DNA from: Ramlibacter sp.
GTDB lineage: Bacteria > Pseudomonadota > Gammaproteobacteria > Burkholderiales > Burkholderiaceae_C
Reading direction: 5' to 3'
DNA length: 64,000 nucleotides
NCBI RefSeq assembly: GCF_029866045.1
Contig: NZ_JARXAB010000027.1
Span: 16,995-80,994 of the forward strand
Under the pieces are notes generated by a model. It did not search any database. It worked only from the letters and a program-made list of their open reading frames with translations, and had not been told where the DNA came from. The position numbers and the translations under genes are program-made. Below, piece after piece: positions 38,173 through 47,257 of the stretch. The stretch's first letter is position 1, and each line of letters starts with the position of its first letter.

Positions 38173-38964
38173 TCAACCCTGGTTTTCCTGCAGCCGTTTG
38201 GCCTTGCCGTCGACGAATTCACGCAGGCGGGCTTCGGCTTCGGGCGGACGAGCACGGTTGGAATTGAGCTGTTCGACAAACAGGCCATCGTCGTGCGACA
38301 TGTCCTGGATGCGCGGGAGGACGTTGATGATCATCCAATTGGTCTCGACACTGTTCTTGGCGATACGCTGAGCCAGCTCGGTGGCCTTGGCCAGGGCCTG
38401 GCCGGCGGGCACCACGTAGCGCACGACATGTTCTTGCAGGCCCTCGGCCGGGGTGAGCAGTCGGCCGGTGAGCATCATGTCCATCATCACGGTGGTTCCC
38501 ACCACGCGCTGGATGCGGACTGTGCCGCCGCCACCAACGAAGATGCCGCGTTGGCCCTCAGGCAGGCCGAACAGCGCTGTTTCGTCGCAGACCCTCACAT
38601 GCGCAGCCGTGGCCAATTCGAGGCCACCGCCCACCACCGCGCCGTGCAGCGCGGCGACGAAGGGAATCGGACCGCGGGCGATCAGGTCAAACACCTCATG
38701 CCAGTTGTGGCGACGACGCTTGCGCGGGGGCTTGATCTGACCCGTGGCGCGGGCGAGGGCCTCCGCCAGGTCGAGCCCAGAGCAAAAATTGGTGCCGTGC
38801 CCATGCAGCACCGCCACGTCGGCCTCATCATGGGCCCGCAGCACCGCCGCGCGCAGGGCGTCGACGAGCGGATCGTTGATGGCGTTGCGCTTGTCAGGGC
38901 GGTTCAGGCCAATGAAGGCGACATTGCCTTCAAGGGCGTAGGTAATCAGATTGTCTTCGCGCAT
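38173..38964 (-). CDS. Enoyl-CoA hydratase/isomerase family protein
   Basis: A 263-residue crotonase-fold protein. The oxyanion-hole segment NFCSGLDLAEAL, and the catalytic glutamates in GGGLELA and GLPEGQRGIF are present, so hydratase activity is plausible. An unusual basic stretch (PPRKRRRHNWHEV) lies between the first and second motifs. It sits between a Rieske oxygenase gene and the 3-hydroxyacyl-CoA dehydrogenase gene in one operon (8 bp gap to the latter), so it most likely hydrates the enoyl-CoA made by the acyl-CoA dehydrogenases of the rightward arm. Confidence 0.9.
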   Translation of the reverse strand: MREDNLITYALEGNVAFIGLNRPDKRNAINDPLVDALRAAVLRAHDEADVAVLHGHGTNFCSGLDLAEALARATGQIKPPRKRRRHNWHEVFDLIARGPIPFVAALHGAVVGGGLELATAAHVRVCDETALFGLPEGQRGIFVGGGGTVRIQRVVGTTVMMDMMLTGRLLTPAEGLQEHVVRYVVPAGQALAKATELAQRIAKNSVETNWMIINVLPRIQDMSHDDGLFVEQLNSNRARPPEAEARLREFVDGKAKRLQENQG

Positions 38965-38984
38965 GGGTGGGGGGGTTGGGGAAA

Positions 38985-40265
38985 TCAAAGATCGAGCTTG
39001 TCCATCGGCTCGATGGCCACGCCGGTGGCCGCTTGGTGGGCTTGCTGCACCCATTCGGGCTGCCCGGCGTGGAAGATGAAATGCCGCAGGAGCCGGGCCC
39101 ATTTGGGGTGCCGCCGGTAGTCGACCAAGGGTAGACCCTTCATGAAAAAGTCGCGCGAGTCGGAGGGCAGGAAGACCCGCTGGTTGGCGTCGGGGTTGCG
39201 TAGGACCCCCTTGGGGTCACGACCGGCCTGCACCGCCTCGATGTCCTCAAACAACTGCCTGCGCAGCATCGCAATGCCACGGTCGCTGGCACCCAGGTTT
39301 TCGCGCGTGCGGTCGGCAATACGGCCCTGACCGACCCAGGCGACGATGTCTTGGTTGAGGATATGGCTGGTGATCCATCGGCCATCTTCGCCGCGAATCG
39401 GGGCGTGCCAGGTTGGAATGCTCGTCTGCGCAAAGGGCTCAGCCTCGCGCGGCACGCGCAGGAAGGACCAAGTCACGCTCAAGGTGTTCTCGTCGTCCAC
39501 AGGGACGCGCCACTCGAAATGGTCGCCCAGAAAGAAGCCGTTGGGCCAGAGGCAGACCCGGCCGATGGTCCACAGCGGGTTGTTCTCGCCGCTGTCCTCG
39601 GTGATGCGCTTGTAAATGAAGCCGTGCTCGAACTCTTCGAAGGCCAGCTGGAGGTGGGTCGGCGCATAGCTGCCCATGTGCCCGCGCAGGCGCCGGCTCC
39701 AGTTGGCGTGCATCCACTCGAAGTGAACCGGGTCGATCGAATTCTCCTGCGCCTGCAGCCAGTTGCAGGGCACCTCCGCGAACACCGACTGAACGAAGCC
39801 GTTCTCCCAGTGAAAGGGCTCCCAGTCGGGTAGCTCCGGTGCGGGCTGCGGCCCGAGGTAGGCCCAGAGCAGACCCGCCATGGGGCGTACCGGGTAGGCC
39901 TTGAGACGGGTGCGCTGGCGGAGTTTGCCTGCCGGGTCGACCTGGTCTTCATAAGGCTGGGCGATGCACCCACCTTGGTGGTCATATTGCCAGCCGTGGT
40001 AATTGCAGCGAAGTCCGCGCTCCTCCACGAAACCGTAGGAGAGGTCGGCACGCCGGTGGGCGCAGAAGCGATCCACCAGGCCGTAGTGGCCACCCAGATC
40101 GCGGTAAAGCACCAGGTCTTCGCCGAGCAGGCGCACCGGCTTGACCGGATTGCGCGCGAGTTCGTCGATGCCGGCGATCGGGTGCCAGTGCCGCCGCAGC
40201 ACCTCGCCCATCGGCGTACCCGGACCGACCCGGGTCAGGGCCTCGTTCTTTTCAGGGGTGAGCAC
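38985..40265 (-). CDS. Rieske aromatic ring-hydroxylating oxygenase, alpha subunit (first)
   Basis: A 426-residue oxygenase of the phthalate 4,5-dioxygenase/O-demethylase type. The Rieske centre ligands are Cys68, His70, Cys87 and His90 (CAHRRADL and CNYHGW). The mononuclear iron site reads DPVHFEWMH (Asp178, His181, His186). Such enzymes hydroxylate or demethylate aromatic acids using electrons from a separate reductase, which is not present in this window. It is in the leftward operon, 34 bp after a Bug receptor gene. Only about a quarter of residues seem shared with the second Rieske protein, so the two probably have different substrates. Confidence 0.92.
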   Translation of the reverse strand: MLTPEKNEALTRVGPGTPMGEVLRRHWHPIAGIDELARNPVKPVRLLGEDLVLYRDLGGHYGLVDRFCAHRRADLSYGFVEERGLRCNYHGWQYDHQGGCIAQPYEDQVDPAGKLRQRTRLKAYPVRPMAGLLWAYLGPQPAPELPDWEPFHWENGFVQSVFAEVPCNWLQAQENSIDPVHFEWMHANWSRRLRGHMGSYAPTHLQLAFEEFEHGFIYKRITEDSGENNPLWTIGRVCLWPNGFFLGDHFEWRVPVDDENTLSVTWSFLRVPREAEPFAQTSIPTWHAPIRGEDGRWITSHILNQDIVAWVGQGRIADRTRENLGASDRGIAMLRRQLFEDIEAVQAGRDPKGVLRNPDANQRVFLPSDSRDFFMKGLPLVDYRRHPKWARLLRHFIFHAGQPEWVQQAHQAATGVAIEPMDKLDL

Positions 40266-40299
40266 GGGTGGGCCGTCTGTGGTCTCAAAAGTGACGAGC

Positions 40300-41286
40300 T
40301 TATTCGCCCTTGAAGCCGGAGGCCTTGATGATCGGGTCCCAGTGGGCGAGCTCGGCGCGTTGCATCACGTCAAGCTCCGCGGCATTGCGGAACAGGGGCT
40401 GGGCCCACAGGCGTTCGGTCATGACCTGCTTGACATCCGCCATCTGCAAGATGTCGCGGATCGCGTTTTGCATGCGGGTGACGTCGCCAGCGGGCGTGCC
40501 CGCCTTGGCCCACATGCCGGTCCAGCCCTCACCGGAGGTGACGTTGATACCCTGTTCGGCGAATGTCGGGATGTCGGGCATGAGTGGCGAGCGCTCCTTG
40601 GTGAACACGCCAATTACCTTGATCTTGCCGGCCCGGTGGTGGGTCATCATGCCGTCCAGCAGGCTGATGGCCGAGGGCAGGTGGCCGCCGACCAGATCGG
40701 TCACCATCGGGGGCGAGCCCTTGTACGGAGCCAGTTGCAGGTCCACGCCGATGGTCTTGGCCAGTTGCACGCCCAGGAAGTGGTTCTGACCGCCAGCGCC
40801 CGGGGTGCCAAAGCTGGCCTTGCTCGGGTTCTTGCGGCACCACTCGACAAATTCACGGGCGTTGCTGGCGCCGGTGTTCAGGGCCACGCCCATGCCCAGG
40901 GGGTAGGAGGCGAAGCTGGCGACGGGTGCGAAGTCCTTGGTGATGTTCCATTTGAGCTGGTCGCGAAACACCAGCATCTGGAAGGTGGGAGTGGCATTGG
41001 GTGCCACCATGAAGGACAGGCCGTCGGCTGGCGCCGCCAGGAGTGCATCAGCCGCAATGCGCCCGCCCACGCCAACCGGGTTGGTCACGATCACCGGCTG
41101 GCCCAGGATGGCCGGCAGGCGGTCGGTGATCAAGCGCGCGATCGCGTCAGTGGCACCGCCGGTGGGAAATCCCACCAGCACCTTGATCGGGGGCTTTTGC
41201 GCGCGGGCGATGCGAGGCAAGCCCATGGCCAGGGCTGCGCCCGTGGCACCGGCGCTGGCGAGAAGGTTGCGACGATTGAGGGTCAT
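40300..41286 (-). CDS. Tripartite tricarboxylate transporter receptor, Bug/TctC family
   Basis: A 328-residue periplasmic binding protein with an N-terminal NRRNLLASAGATGAALAMG, a twin-arginine-like signal, then KPPIKVLVGFPTGGATDAIA. The Bug ligand-binding loops are present (NPVGVGGRIAADALL, LAPYKGSPPMVTDLVGG). It lies between two Rieske oxygenase genes, so its ligand is probably the aromatic acid that the cluster degrades. It ends with HWDPIIKASGFKGE, very like the end of the Bug protein of the rightward arm (HWGPIIKASGFKPSI), suggesting the two are recent paralogues. Confidence 0.93.
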   Translation of the reverse strand: MTLNRRNLLASAGATGAALAMGLPRIARAQKPPIKVLVGFPTGGATDAIARLITDRLPAILGQPVIVTNPVGVGGRIAADALLAAPADGLSFMVAPNATPTFQMLVFRDQLKWNITKDFAPVASFASYPLGMGVALNTGASNAREFVEWCRKNPSKASFGTPGAGGQNHFLGVQLAKTIGVDLQLAPYKGSPPMVTDLVGGHLPSAISLLDGMMTHHRAGKIKVIGVFTKERSPLMPDIPTFAEQGINVTSGEGWTGMWAKAGTPAGDVTRMQNAIRDILQMADVKQVMTERLWAQPLFRNAAELDVMQRAELAHWDPIIKASGFKGE

Positions 41287-41363
41287 GTCTGTCTCCTGTG
41301 TCTTTCGTCCAAGGGGGGCCGCCTCTGCGCGCGGCTTGTCTCAGGGGTTGGGGGGCGGGGGCG

Positions 41364-42632
41364 TCAGGACGTGGCGGCGCGCGCTGGTGCGACAGCCGGT
41401 GCATCGGCCAGGGTGCGCCAATCGGTGCCGGCGGGCATCACGCCACCGACCGAGCGGATGGTTCGATAGTTGAGGTCGGGATGGTGGGCCAAGGTGGGCG
41501 CCTTGCCCTCCATGTGCTCGCGGGCCGCACGCATCAGGAGCTGGCGCACCCGGATCACCGCACCGTCCGCAGAGCAGAGTTGCTCAGTGGTGCGGTCGTA
41601 GATCGGGCCCTGGCTGATGAACATGGCGAAGTCCTCGGTACCCAGGTGCTGCGGAAAGCCCGTCTGGTGGCCACGCTTCATCAGGTCGCGGTTCTGGCCC
41701 CAGTTGTCCTTGGCCTCGCCCGGCGGCAGTGGCGGGAAATTCCACACGTCGGGCGTGGCCGACATCACGGTCATGCCCAGGGGGCGATGGGTGTTGTACT
41801 GCACGAACCAGCCGCGGTGGGTCAGGTCGTCGATCGGCACCGAGAAGAACACCGTGGTGGGGCTGGTGGCGTCGGGCGGGCAGATGATGCCGTACCAAGG
41901 CATCACAAAGTTATTGATGCGGGCGTAGACCTTGTCGTCGGGCAGCTGGCGCAAGGCGGCGTAGCGGTAGCCATAGGGCTGGTCCTCGAATTCCATCTTG
42001 GGCGCCAGGGCCTTGGTCATGAGCAGGCGCTCGTTGCCGCCTCCCGCAGTGATCTGGGTGGTGGATTCGTGCAGCACGCCCACGTGGGAGGAGTCCATCG
42101 AGGCCTCCACCGCCTGCACCCAGTTGGTGGGCACCTCGGCGCTGGTGACAGAGCGCTGGCTCGCCGGCAGGTCCATGAAGGGCAGGTCGGGGAAGGGAGG
42201 CGGGGTCTCGCCTTTACCCAGCCAGACCCAGACGATGCCGCCGCGGTCCGCCACGCTGTAGCGGTTGACGCGCACATGCTTGCAAAAGGCGTCTTGGTCG
42301 CCGGTGTGGTTGGGGGCCTCGATCAACTCGCCCCGGGCGTTGAACTTCCATCCGTGGTAGATGCAGCGGATGCCGTTGTGCTCGTTTCGACCCAGGGCCA
42401 GCGAGGCCTTGCGGTGGGCGCACTGCTCGTCGAGCACGGCAGCGGTGCCGTCGGTCGTACGAAAGGCGATGTAGTTGGTGCCAAGCAGGCGGATCCGCAC
42501 CGGCGCGCCGTCGGCTTCGAGCTTGATACTGGGTACGGCAGGCAGCCAGTAATGCTGGCGGATCATCTCGCCCATGGGCGCGCCATTTTCGACGCGTGTC
42601 AGCAGCTCGTTTTCTTCCTTCGTCAAGGGCAT
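41364..42632 (-). CDS. Rieske aromatic ring-hydroxylating oxygenase, alpha subunit (second)
   Basis: A 422-residue member of the same family as the 38985 gene. Rieske ligands are Cys71, His73, Cys90 and His93 (CAHRKASL and CIYHGW); the mononuclear iron site is DSSHVGVLH (Asp180, His183, His188). The sequence YGIICPPDATSPTTVFFSVP is typical of the vanillate/phthalate-type catalytic domain. It begins 13 bp after the LigJ-like gene, so it is part of the same transcript. Reaction (hydroxylation or O-demethylation) cannot be decided from sequence. Confidence 0.92.
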   Translation of the reverse strand: MPLTKEENELLTRVENGAPMGEMIRQHYWLPAVPSIKLEADGAPVRIRLLGTNYIAFRTTDGTAAVLDEQCAHRKASLALGRNEHNGIRCIYHGWKFNARGELIEAPNHTGDQDAFCKHVRVNRYSVADRGGIVWVWLGKGETPPPFPDLPFMDLPASQRSVTSAEVPTNWVQAVEASMDSSHVGVLHESTTQITAGGGNERLLMTKALAPKMEFEDQPYGYRYAALRQLPDDKVYARINNFVMPWYGIICPPDATSPTTVFFSVPIDDLTHRGWFVQYNTHRPLGMTVMSATPDVWNFPPLPPGEAKDNWGQNRDLMKRGHQTGFPQHLGTEDFAMFISQGPIYDRTTEQLCSADGAVIRVRQLLMRAAREHMEGKAPTLAHHPDLNYRTIRSVGGVMPAGTDWRTLADAPAVAPARAATS

Positions 42633-42645
42633 GGCGCGCTCCCGT

Positions 42646-43644
42646 TCAACCCGCGTAGTTCTTGAAGGCGCGGGTGTAGAGCCGCTGGCAGTTGCACTCG
42701 AAGATGTCGCGCTTTTGCGCCTCGGTCAACCAGTCGATGCTCTCGATCACCGGCTTCATGTCGTCGTAGTCGCGGCCGCTGATCGGGTCGCGGGCGCTAC
42801 CCGTGCCAGGTTTTTCGGTTCCGAACAGCACGTTGTCGGTGCCAGCCACCTTGCACAGGAGCTCGATCGCCTCCTTGCTGTAGTTGCAAGTGTCGAAGTA
42901 GAGCTTGCGCAGCTGTTCGTCAAAGGTCTCCTTGTCACCCTTGCGCACGGTCCAGGAGCGAAAGCGTCCCATCTGGTAGGGAATCGCGCCGCCCGCATGG
43001 GCGACGACGATCTTGAGGTCGGGGAAGGTGTCAAAGGTCTTGGCGCCCAGCAGCGAGATGACCGCGATGCTCTCTTCGTTGATGAACTTGAGCGTGTAGG
43101 ACTCGCGGGCGCTGCAGCTGCCGGCCGAATGAATGAGGCCTGGCACGTCCAGTTCGGTCATCGCCTGGTACAGGGGATGCCAGAAGGGGTCGCCCAGACC
43201 GGGCGGGTCGCCCTGGCCTTCGGTCGGGTCCGGGTTGATCAGGCAGCCCACAAACCCCAGTTGCTCGACGCAGCGACGCAACTCGGGAATGGCACGCTCC
43301 TCCAGCGCCTCGTCCATGTACTGGGGCAGGCCGGCGACGCCGCGGAAGCGGTCGGGGAACATCTCGACAAACCGGGCGATCAGGTCATTGCAGTGCCGGG
43401 ACCAGAGCTCGGTCACCTTGCCGGGCTTGACCGAATGCATCTGCAGGTAAGGACGCGGGGAGATGAATTGAATGTCGGTGCCGACCTCGTCCATGCTCTT
43501 GACCAGCTCCTCGGCCACCTTGCGCACCGCGGCCTCGGGGATCTTGGGCAGGGTGTGCGGGTTGGCGCGTCCGCCGACCAGTTCCGCCATGAAGCGGAAG
43601 CTCTCGGGCGGCATGACGATGTGGGCGTGGGAGTCGATGATCAT
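42646..43644 (-). CDS. LigJ-like hydratase of the amidohydrolase superfamily (4-oxalomesaconate hydratase type)
   Basis: A 332-residue TIM-barrel protein. The metal ligands His6 and His8 (DSHAH), His172 (GLIHSAGS), His216 (VVAHAGG) and the acidic Glu277 (LFGTEKPG) are visible. Segments such as CNDLIARFVEMFPDRF, GFVGCLINPDP and YFDTCNYSKEAIELL resemble LigJ, which hydrates 4-oxalomesaconate in the protocatechuate 4,5-cleavage pathway. It is less like ACMSD-type decarboxylases, the main alternative. In this cluster it would act after the LigB-family ring opening and before a LigK-type aldolase. The ATG at 43642-43644 gives the family start. Confidence 0.82.
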   Translation of the reverse strand: MIIDSHAHIVMPPESFRFMAELVGGRANPHTLPKIPEAAVRKVAEELVKSMDEVGTDIQFISPRPYLQMHSVKPGKVTELWSRHCNDLIARFVEMFPDRFRGVAGLPQYMDEALEERAIPELRRCVEQLGFVGCLINPDPTEGQGDPPGLGDPFWHPLYQAMTELDVPGLIHSAGSCSARESYTLKFINEESIAVISLLGAKTFDTFPDLKIVVAHAGGAIPYQMGRFRSWTVRKGDKETFDEQLRKLYFDTCNYSKEAIELLCKVAGTDNVLFGTEKPGTGSARDPISGRDYDDMKPVIESIDWLTEAQKRDIFECNCQRLYTRAFKNYAG

Positions 43645-43717
43645 GAACCGTTGTCTCTCTTGTTGGGTCGTGGGGCGGTCGAATGTAAAAGGGGGGCGAG
43701 CGGGAAAGCCGATGGGC

Positions 43718-44110
43718 TCAGCCCTGCACGTAGGCCAAAGCTTCAATCTGCAGCCACATGCCGTGCTGCAAGGCCTGCACGGTGATGTGGCGGGCGGGGC
43801 GATCGGCCGGGTCCGGGAACAGGGCCAGCCAGTGTGGGTTGACGGCCTCGCGCACCGACTCGTCGCCAATGGTCACGGCCAGCTTGACGACGTCGGCCAA
43901 GCTGGCGCCGCCGCCGGCGAGCACGGCCTGCAAATTGATGAAGGCGTTCGCGGCTTGGCTGGCCGCATCAGCCGGCAAGGCTCCGGTGACGGGGTCCTTG
44001 CCGTTGACGGCAGAGGTGGCGAGCAGTGGGCCAACGCGGGCAGCCGCGGGAATGGGCGCTTTGTGCGAGCCGCCGGCGACATGGATGGAGCGGGGAGGGC
44101 GTGTGGTCAT
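43718..44110 (-). CDS. RidA/YjgF-family protein
   Basis: A 130-residue RidA-fold protein. The start APIPAAARVGPLLATSAVNG, the helix AFINLQAVLAGGGASLADVV and RPARHITVQAL plus QIEALAYV at the end fit the family, in which an Arg in the R-x-T position binds carboxylates. RidA proteins hydrolyse reactive enamines/imines, and catabolic-operon members can be specific hydrolases. It is the second gene of the leftward operon, 12 bp after gntR. Confidence 0.87.
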   Translation of the reverse strand: MTTRPPRSIHVAGGSHKAPIPAAARVGPLLATSAVNGKDPVTGALPADAASQAANAFINLQAVLAGGGASLADVVKLAVTIGDESVREAVNPHWLALFPDPADRPARHITVQALQHGMWLQIEALAYVQG

Positions 44111-44122
44111 GGGGTCAGGCCA

Positions 44123-44881
44123 TCAGGGCAGGGGCCGGCTGTCGGGCTCGGCCTCGAACAAATGCATGGGGATGCTGGCCAGAAACTCAGAAAAGCCGGT
44201 GGAGCCCGAGGGCACATGCAGCAGCATTTCCCGCGCAGCGGCGGCCTCGTCGCCGTCCTGAATGGCACGGGCGACCTTACGGTGGTCCTGCAGCGACTGA
44301 TTGATCTGGGCCTTGGTGACAAAGTCACGCAGGCGATAGCGGTGGATCTGCCGGCGCGCGTTGCGAATCAGGTCGGCGAGGTAGGGGTTTCGGCAGCCGC
44401 GGTAGATGACGTCATGGAAGCGGGCGTTGGCCTGGGCGTATTCCTCGGTGCCGCCTTCCACGGCGGCGTCCTGGCAGCCTTGCAGCGCCTCGTCGATGGC
44501 GCGGCGCAGGTCGTCGTCGACCCGGCGCGCGGCCATCTTGGCGCAGGTGGCTTCTAGCTCACCAATGCCTTCCATGATGGCGCGCAGCTGGCTGATGGAC
44601 AGGCGGGAGACGGTCACACCCTGGCGCGGCGCAATGCGCACCAGGTTGCGAGCGGCCAGCTGTTGCAGCGCCTCGCGCACCGGGGTACGTGAGACCTGGA
44701 AGCGGACAGCGAGCTGCCGCTCGTCGAGCGGGCAGCCCGGCGGCAGCTTGCCCGCCTCGATCTCCTCCTGGAGGGCGGCCCGGATTTCGTTGGCGCGGCC
44801 GCCGCGCGGGCGACCGTCCTCGATGCCGAGGAGCGCCTCGGCATCGGTTTCGGGCGCGGAAAGGGTGGCGGTGGATTCCAT
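44123..44881 (-). CDS. GntR-family transcriptional regulator with FCD domain
   Basis: A 252-residue regulator. The winged helix (LDERQLAVRFQVSRTPVREA, then RIAPRQGVTVSRL) is followed by a C-terminal FCD domain with the metal/ligand histidines in ANARFHDVIYRG and DHRKVARAI. FCD regulators usually repress and respond to the pathway's carboxylic acid ligand. As first gene of the leftward operon and divergent from the acyl-CoA synthetase gene, it probably controls both arms through sites in the 212-bp gap. The 35 N-terminal residues before the HTH are disordered. Confidence 0.93.
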   Translation of the reverse strand: MESTATLSAPETDAEALLGIEDGRPRGGRANEIRAALQEEIEAGKLPPGCPLDERQLAVRFQVSRTPVREALQQLAARNLVRIAPRQGVTVSRLSISQLRAIMEGIGELEATCAKMAARRVDDDLRRAIDEALQGCQDAAVEGGTEEYAQANARFHDVIYRGCRNPYLADLIRNARRQIHRYRLRDFVTKAQINQSLQDHRKVARAIQDGDEAAAAREMLLHVPSGSTGFSEFLASIPMHLFEAEPDSRPLP

Positions 44882-44908
44882 CGCGGCAAATATACATTGA
44901 GTTACCTG

Positions 44909-44918
44909 TGGTATGCAA
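44909..44918 (+). promoter_or_regulatory. Candidate GntR operator, gntR-proximal
   Basis: TGGTATGCAA (reverse complement TTGCATACCA) lies 28 bp before the gntR start. It is a near match, on the opposite strand, of TTGTATGCCA at 45036-45045; both fit TTG(C/T)AT(A/G)CCA. GntR/FCD proteins bind short near-palindromes of this kind. Confidence 0.45.
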
Positions 44919-45035
44919 TCTTAATTTCCGGAGCCGCCACCGATTCGCGTAAACCCTTATTTCACAGGCATTAACGCTCAGGGATAACCCGACAAAGCGC
45001 CAAATAGTGAGATCTGGTGTTTTATTTAGCCCCTT

Positions 45036-45045
45036 TTGTATGCCA
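45036..45045 (+). promoter_or_regulatory. Candidate GntR operator, synthetase-proximal
   Basis: TTGTATGCCA, 49 bp before the acyl-CoA synthetase ATG. It pairs with the site at 44909-44918; the two are about 127 bp apart and frame the AT-richer part of the divergent promoter region. Confidence 0.45.
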
Positions 45046-45093
45046 GAATTGCCGGAAACAAAAACGAACGTCCGACGCGAAAGGTAGTCCTGC

Positions 45094-47244
45094 ATGTCCG
45101 CTTCCGCCCCGGCCCTCCAGCGACCGCCTCTGCCCCTCGGCCGCATCCTGCGGCCTCATTCCGTCGCCATCGTGGGCGCGTCTGCCGACCCGCGCGCCTT
45201 TGGCGGCTTCGTGCAGGGCAACCTCGAACGCTTTGGCTACGACGGTGCCTTGCACCTGGTCAGCCGCAGCAGCACCGAGATCAATGGCCGTCCGTGCGTG
45301 AAGACGGTGGACGAACTGCCCCAGGACCTGGACCTGGCCGTGCTGGCCATTCCCGAAGCGGGCGTGATCGACGCGCTGCGATCGCTGGCCGCCCGGCGCT
45401 GCCACTCGGCCTTGCTGTTTGCCTCGGGGTATGCCGAGGCGGGTGAGGCGGGCCAAGCCCGCCAGCGTGAACTGGCCGAGGTGGCCGCCGCCTGCGGCAT
45501 TCACCTCATCGGCCCGAACTGCATGGGCTTCACCCATCTCGCCGCCGGCATTCCCCTGACCTTCGAACCACTGGCCGCGCGCCCACGCGAGCAGCGGCCG
45601 GGCGTGGGCATCGTGGCCCAGAGCGGCTTCATGGCCGCCAACCTGCGCGACTCGCTGGTGTCGCGCGGGGTGCCGGTGGCCGTGGTCTTTTCGACCGGCA
45701 ACGAGGTGGATATTTGCGTCGAGGACGTGATGGCCGCCTACCTGGACGACCCGCAAATTCGTGTGCTGACCGTCTACGCGGAGCAGATTCGCCACCCGGC
45801 GCTGTTTCAGCAACTGGCCGCACGCGCCCGCGCCGCCGGCAAGCCGGTGGTGCTGCTCATGCCCGGGCGCAGCGCCCGCGCCCGTGAGGCCGCGCAGTCT
45901 CACACCGGCGCCCTGGCCGGCGACCATGCCACCGCCGCCACGCTGCTGCGACGCGAAGCGGTGGTGCTGGTCGAATCGCTCGACGAGCTGCTGGACACCA
46001 CCGCCGTCTTGCTGCGCTTTCCGCAGCCGCCAGCGGGCGGTACCGCCTTCATGACGGGCTCGGGTGCGATGAAGAACCTCGCGCTCGATTTCGCCGACGA
46101 CCTGGGCCTGGACCTGCCGGCGCTAGGCACCGCGGTCACCGCCAAGCTTCGCGCGCTGCTGCCCGATTACGCGGTGGCGGAAAACCCGCTGGACTACACC
46201 ACCATCAGCGTGCGCAACCCCGGCATCGTGGGCGAATTGATGCTCACCATGCTCGAGGACCCGGGTATTGGCAGCCTGGTGCTGGCCATTCCGGTCGGCC
46301 CCGTCGTGGCGCAGAAGGACAAGGCCGAACACATCGTGCCGGCCTTCGCCCATGCCAACAAGCCGGCGGTGCTGGTGCTGACTGGGGACGGCAGCCCCAT
46401 CGAGCCCTTTTTCACCGAGGCGATCGAAGCCAGTGGCGTACCCTTGTTCCGCTCCGCTGACCGGGCGCTGCGCGCGCTTCAGCGCGTGGCGGCCTACGGC
46501 GAAGCGCTGGCCCGCGCTGGACGCGCCCGACCGGTGGCCCGGGAGGCACTTGCGCTGCCGGGGCCTGTGCCCGCCAACGGCATCTTCGCCGAGTACCAGG
46601 GCAAGGACTGGCTGCGTCAGGCCGGCCTGGCCGCGCCGCCGGGGCGGCTGGCCCAGAGCGCCGACGAGGCGGTGGAGGTGGCCCGCGAGATTGGCTTTCC
46701 CGTGGTGCTCAAGGCTCAGGCCAGCGAGCTGCCGCACAAGAGTGATGTGGGGGGTGTGCTGGTCGGCCTGGCCGACGAAGCCGCGCTTCGCGCCGGCTGG
46801 GAGCAGCTGCACGCCAGCGTCGCCCACCACCGCCCGGGGCTGGCGCTGGACGGCGCCCTGGTTGAGGCCATGGGGGCACGCGGACTCGAACTGGTGGTCG
46901 GCGCCAAGCGAGATGCCGACTGGGGCCCAGTGGTGCTGGTTGGCCTGGGCGGCATCTGGATCGAGGCCTTGCACGACGTGCGCCTCATTCCGGTGGACAT
47001 GGCCGAGGCCGACATCGTGGTCGAGCTTGGCCGCCTCAAGGCCGCCGCCGTGCTGGCCGGCGTGCGCGGTGCGGCCGGCGTGGACCTGGCCGCGATCGCC
47101 GCGGTGGTGGCACGCATCGGCGCGCGGATGCAGGCCGACCCGCGTCTCATGGAAATCGACATCAACCCGCTGGTGGCCTATGCCGCCGGCAGCCCGGTCC
47201 CGGTGCTGGCGCTCGATGCGCTGGTGGTGGCCCGGGACGCCTGA
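45094..47244 (+). CDS. ADP-forming acyl-CoA synthetase (acetate-CoA ligase family)
   Basis: A 716-residue protein with the full NDP-forming acyl-CoA synthetase layout: CoA-binding Rossmann domain (SVAIVGASADPRAFGG), succinyl-CoA ligase-like domain with the phosphorylated His270 in SHTGALAGD, and a C-terminal ATP-grasp domain (VVLKAQASELPHKSDVGGV). It makes acyl-CoA from an acid, ATP and CoA, releasing ADP and phosphate. Heading the rightward arm, it probably activates the aromatic or side-chain acid. The ATG at 45094 has GAAAGG about 10 nt upstream. No AMP-forming ligase is in the cluster. Confidence 0.9.
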   Translation: MSASAPALQRPPLPLGRILRPHSVAIVGASADPRAFGGFVQGNLERFGYDGALHLVSRSSTEINGRPCVKTVDELPQDLDLAVLAIPEAGVIDALRSLAARRCHSALLFASGYAEAGEAGQARQRELAEVAAACGIHLIGPNCMGFTHLAAGIPLTFEPLAARPREQRPGVGIVAQSGFMAANLRDSLVSRGVPVAVVFSTGNEVDICVEDVMAAYLDDPQIRVLTVYAEQIRHPALFQQLAARARAAGKPVVLLMPGRSARAREAAQSHTGALAGDHATAATLLRREAVVLVESLDELLDTTAVLLRFPQPPAGGTAFMTGSGAMKNLALDFADDLGLDLPALGTAVTAKLRALLPDYAVAENPLDYTTISVRNPGIVGELMLTMLEDPGIGSLVLAIPVGPVVAQKDKAEHIVPAFAHANKPAVLVLTGDGSPIEPFFTEAIEASGVPLFRSADRALRALQRVAAYGEALARAGRARPVAREALALPGPVPANGIFAEYQGKDWLRQAGLAAPPGRLAQSADEAVEVAREIGFPVVLKAQASELPHKSDVGGVLVGLADEAALRAGWEQLHASVAHHRPGLALDGALVEAMGARGLELVVGAKRDADWGPVVLVGLGGIWIEALHDVRLIPVDMAEADIVVELGRLKAAAVLAGVRGAAGVDLAAIAAVVARIGARMQADPRLMEIDINPLVAYAAGSPVPVLALDALVVARDA

Positions 47245-47257
47245 AAGACAGCCAGAG

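Noticed and set aside
36746..38371. A 541-codon plus-strand frame across the 3-hydroxyacyl-CoA dehydrogenase gene
   Set aside because: The minus-strand gene has all motifs; this frame is low-information His/Gly/Arg-rich sequence.
40141..42665. Two overlapping plus-strand frames of 442 and 455 codons over the Rieske and Bug genes
   Set aside because: They oppose genes with intact metal sites and signal peptides, and their own translations match nothing I know.
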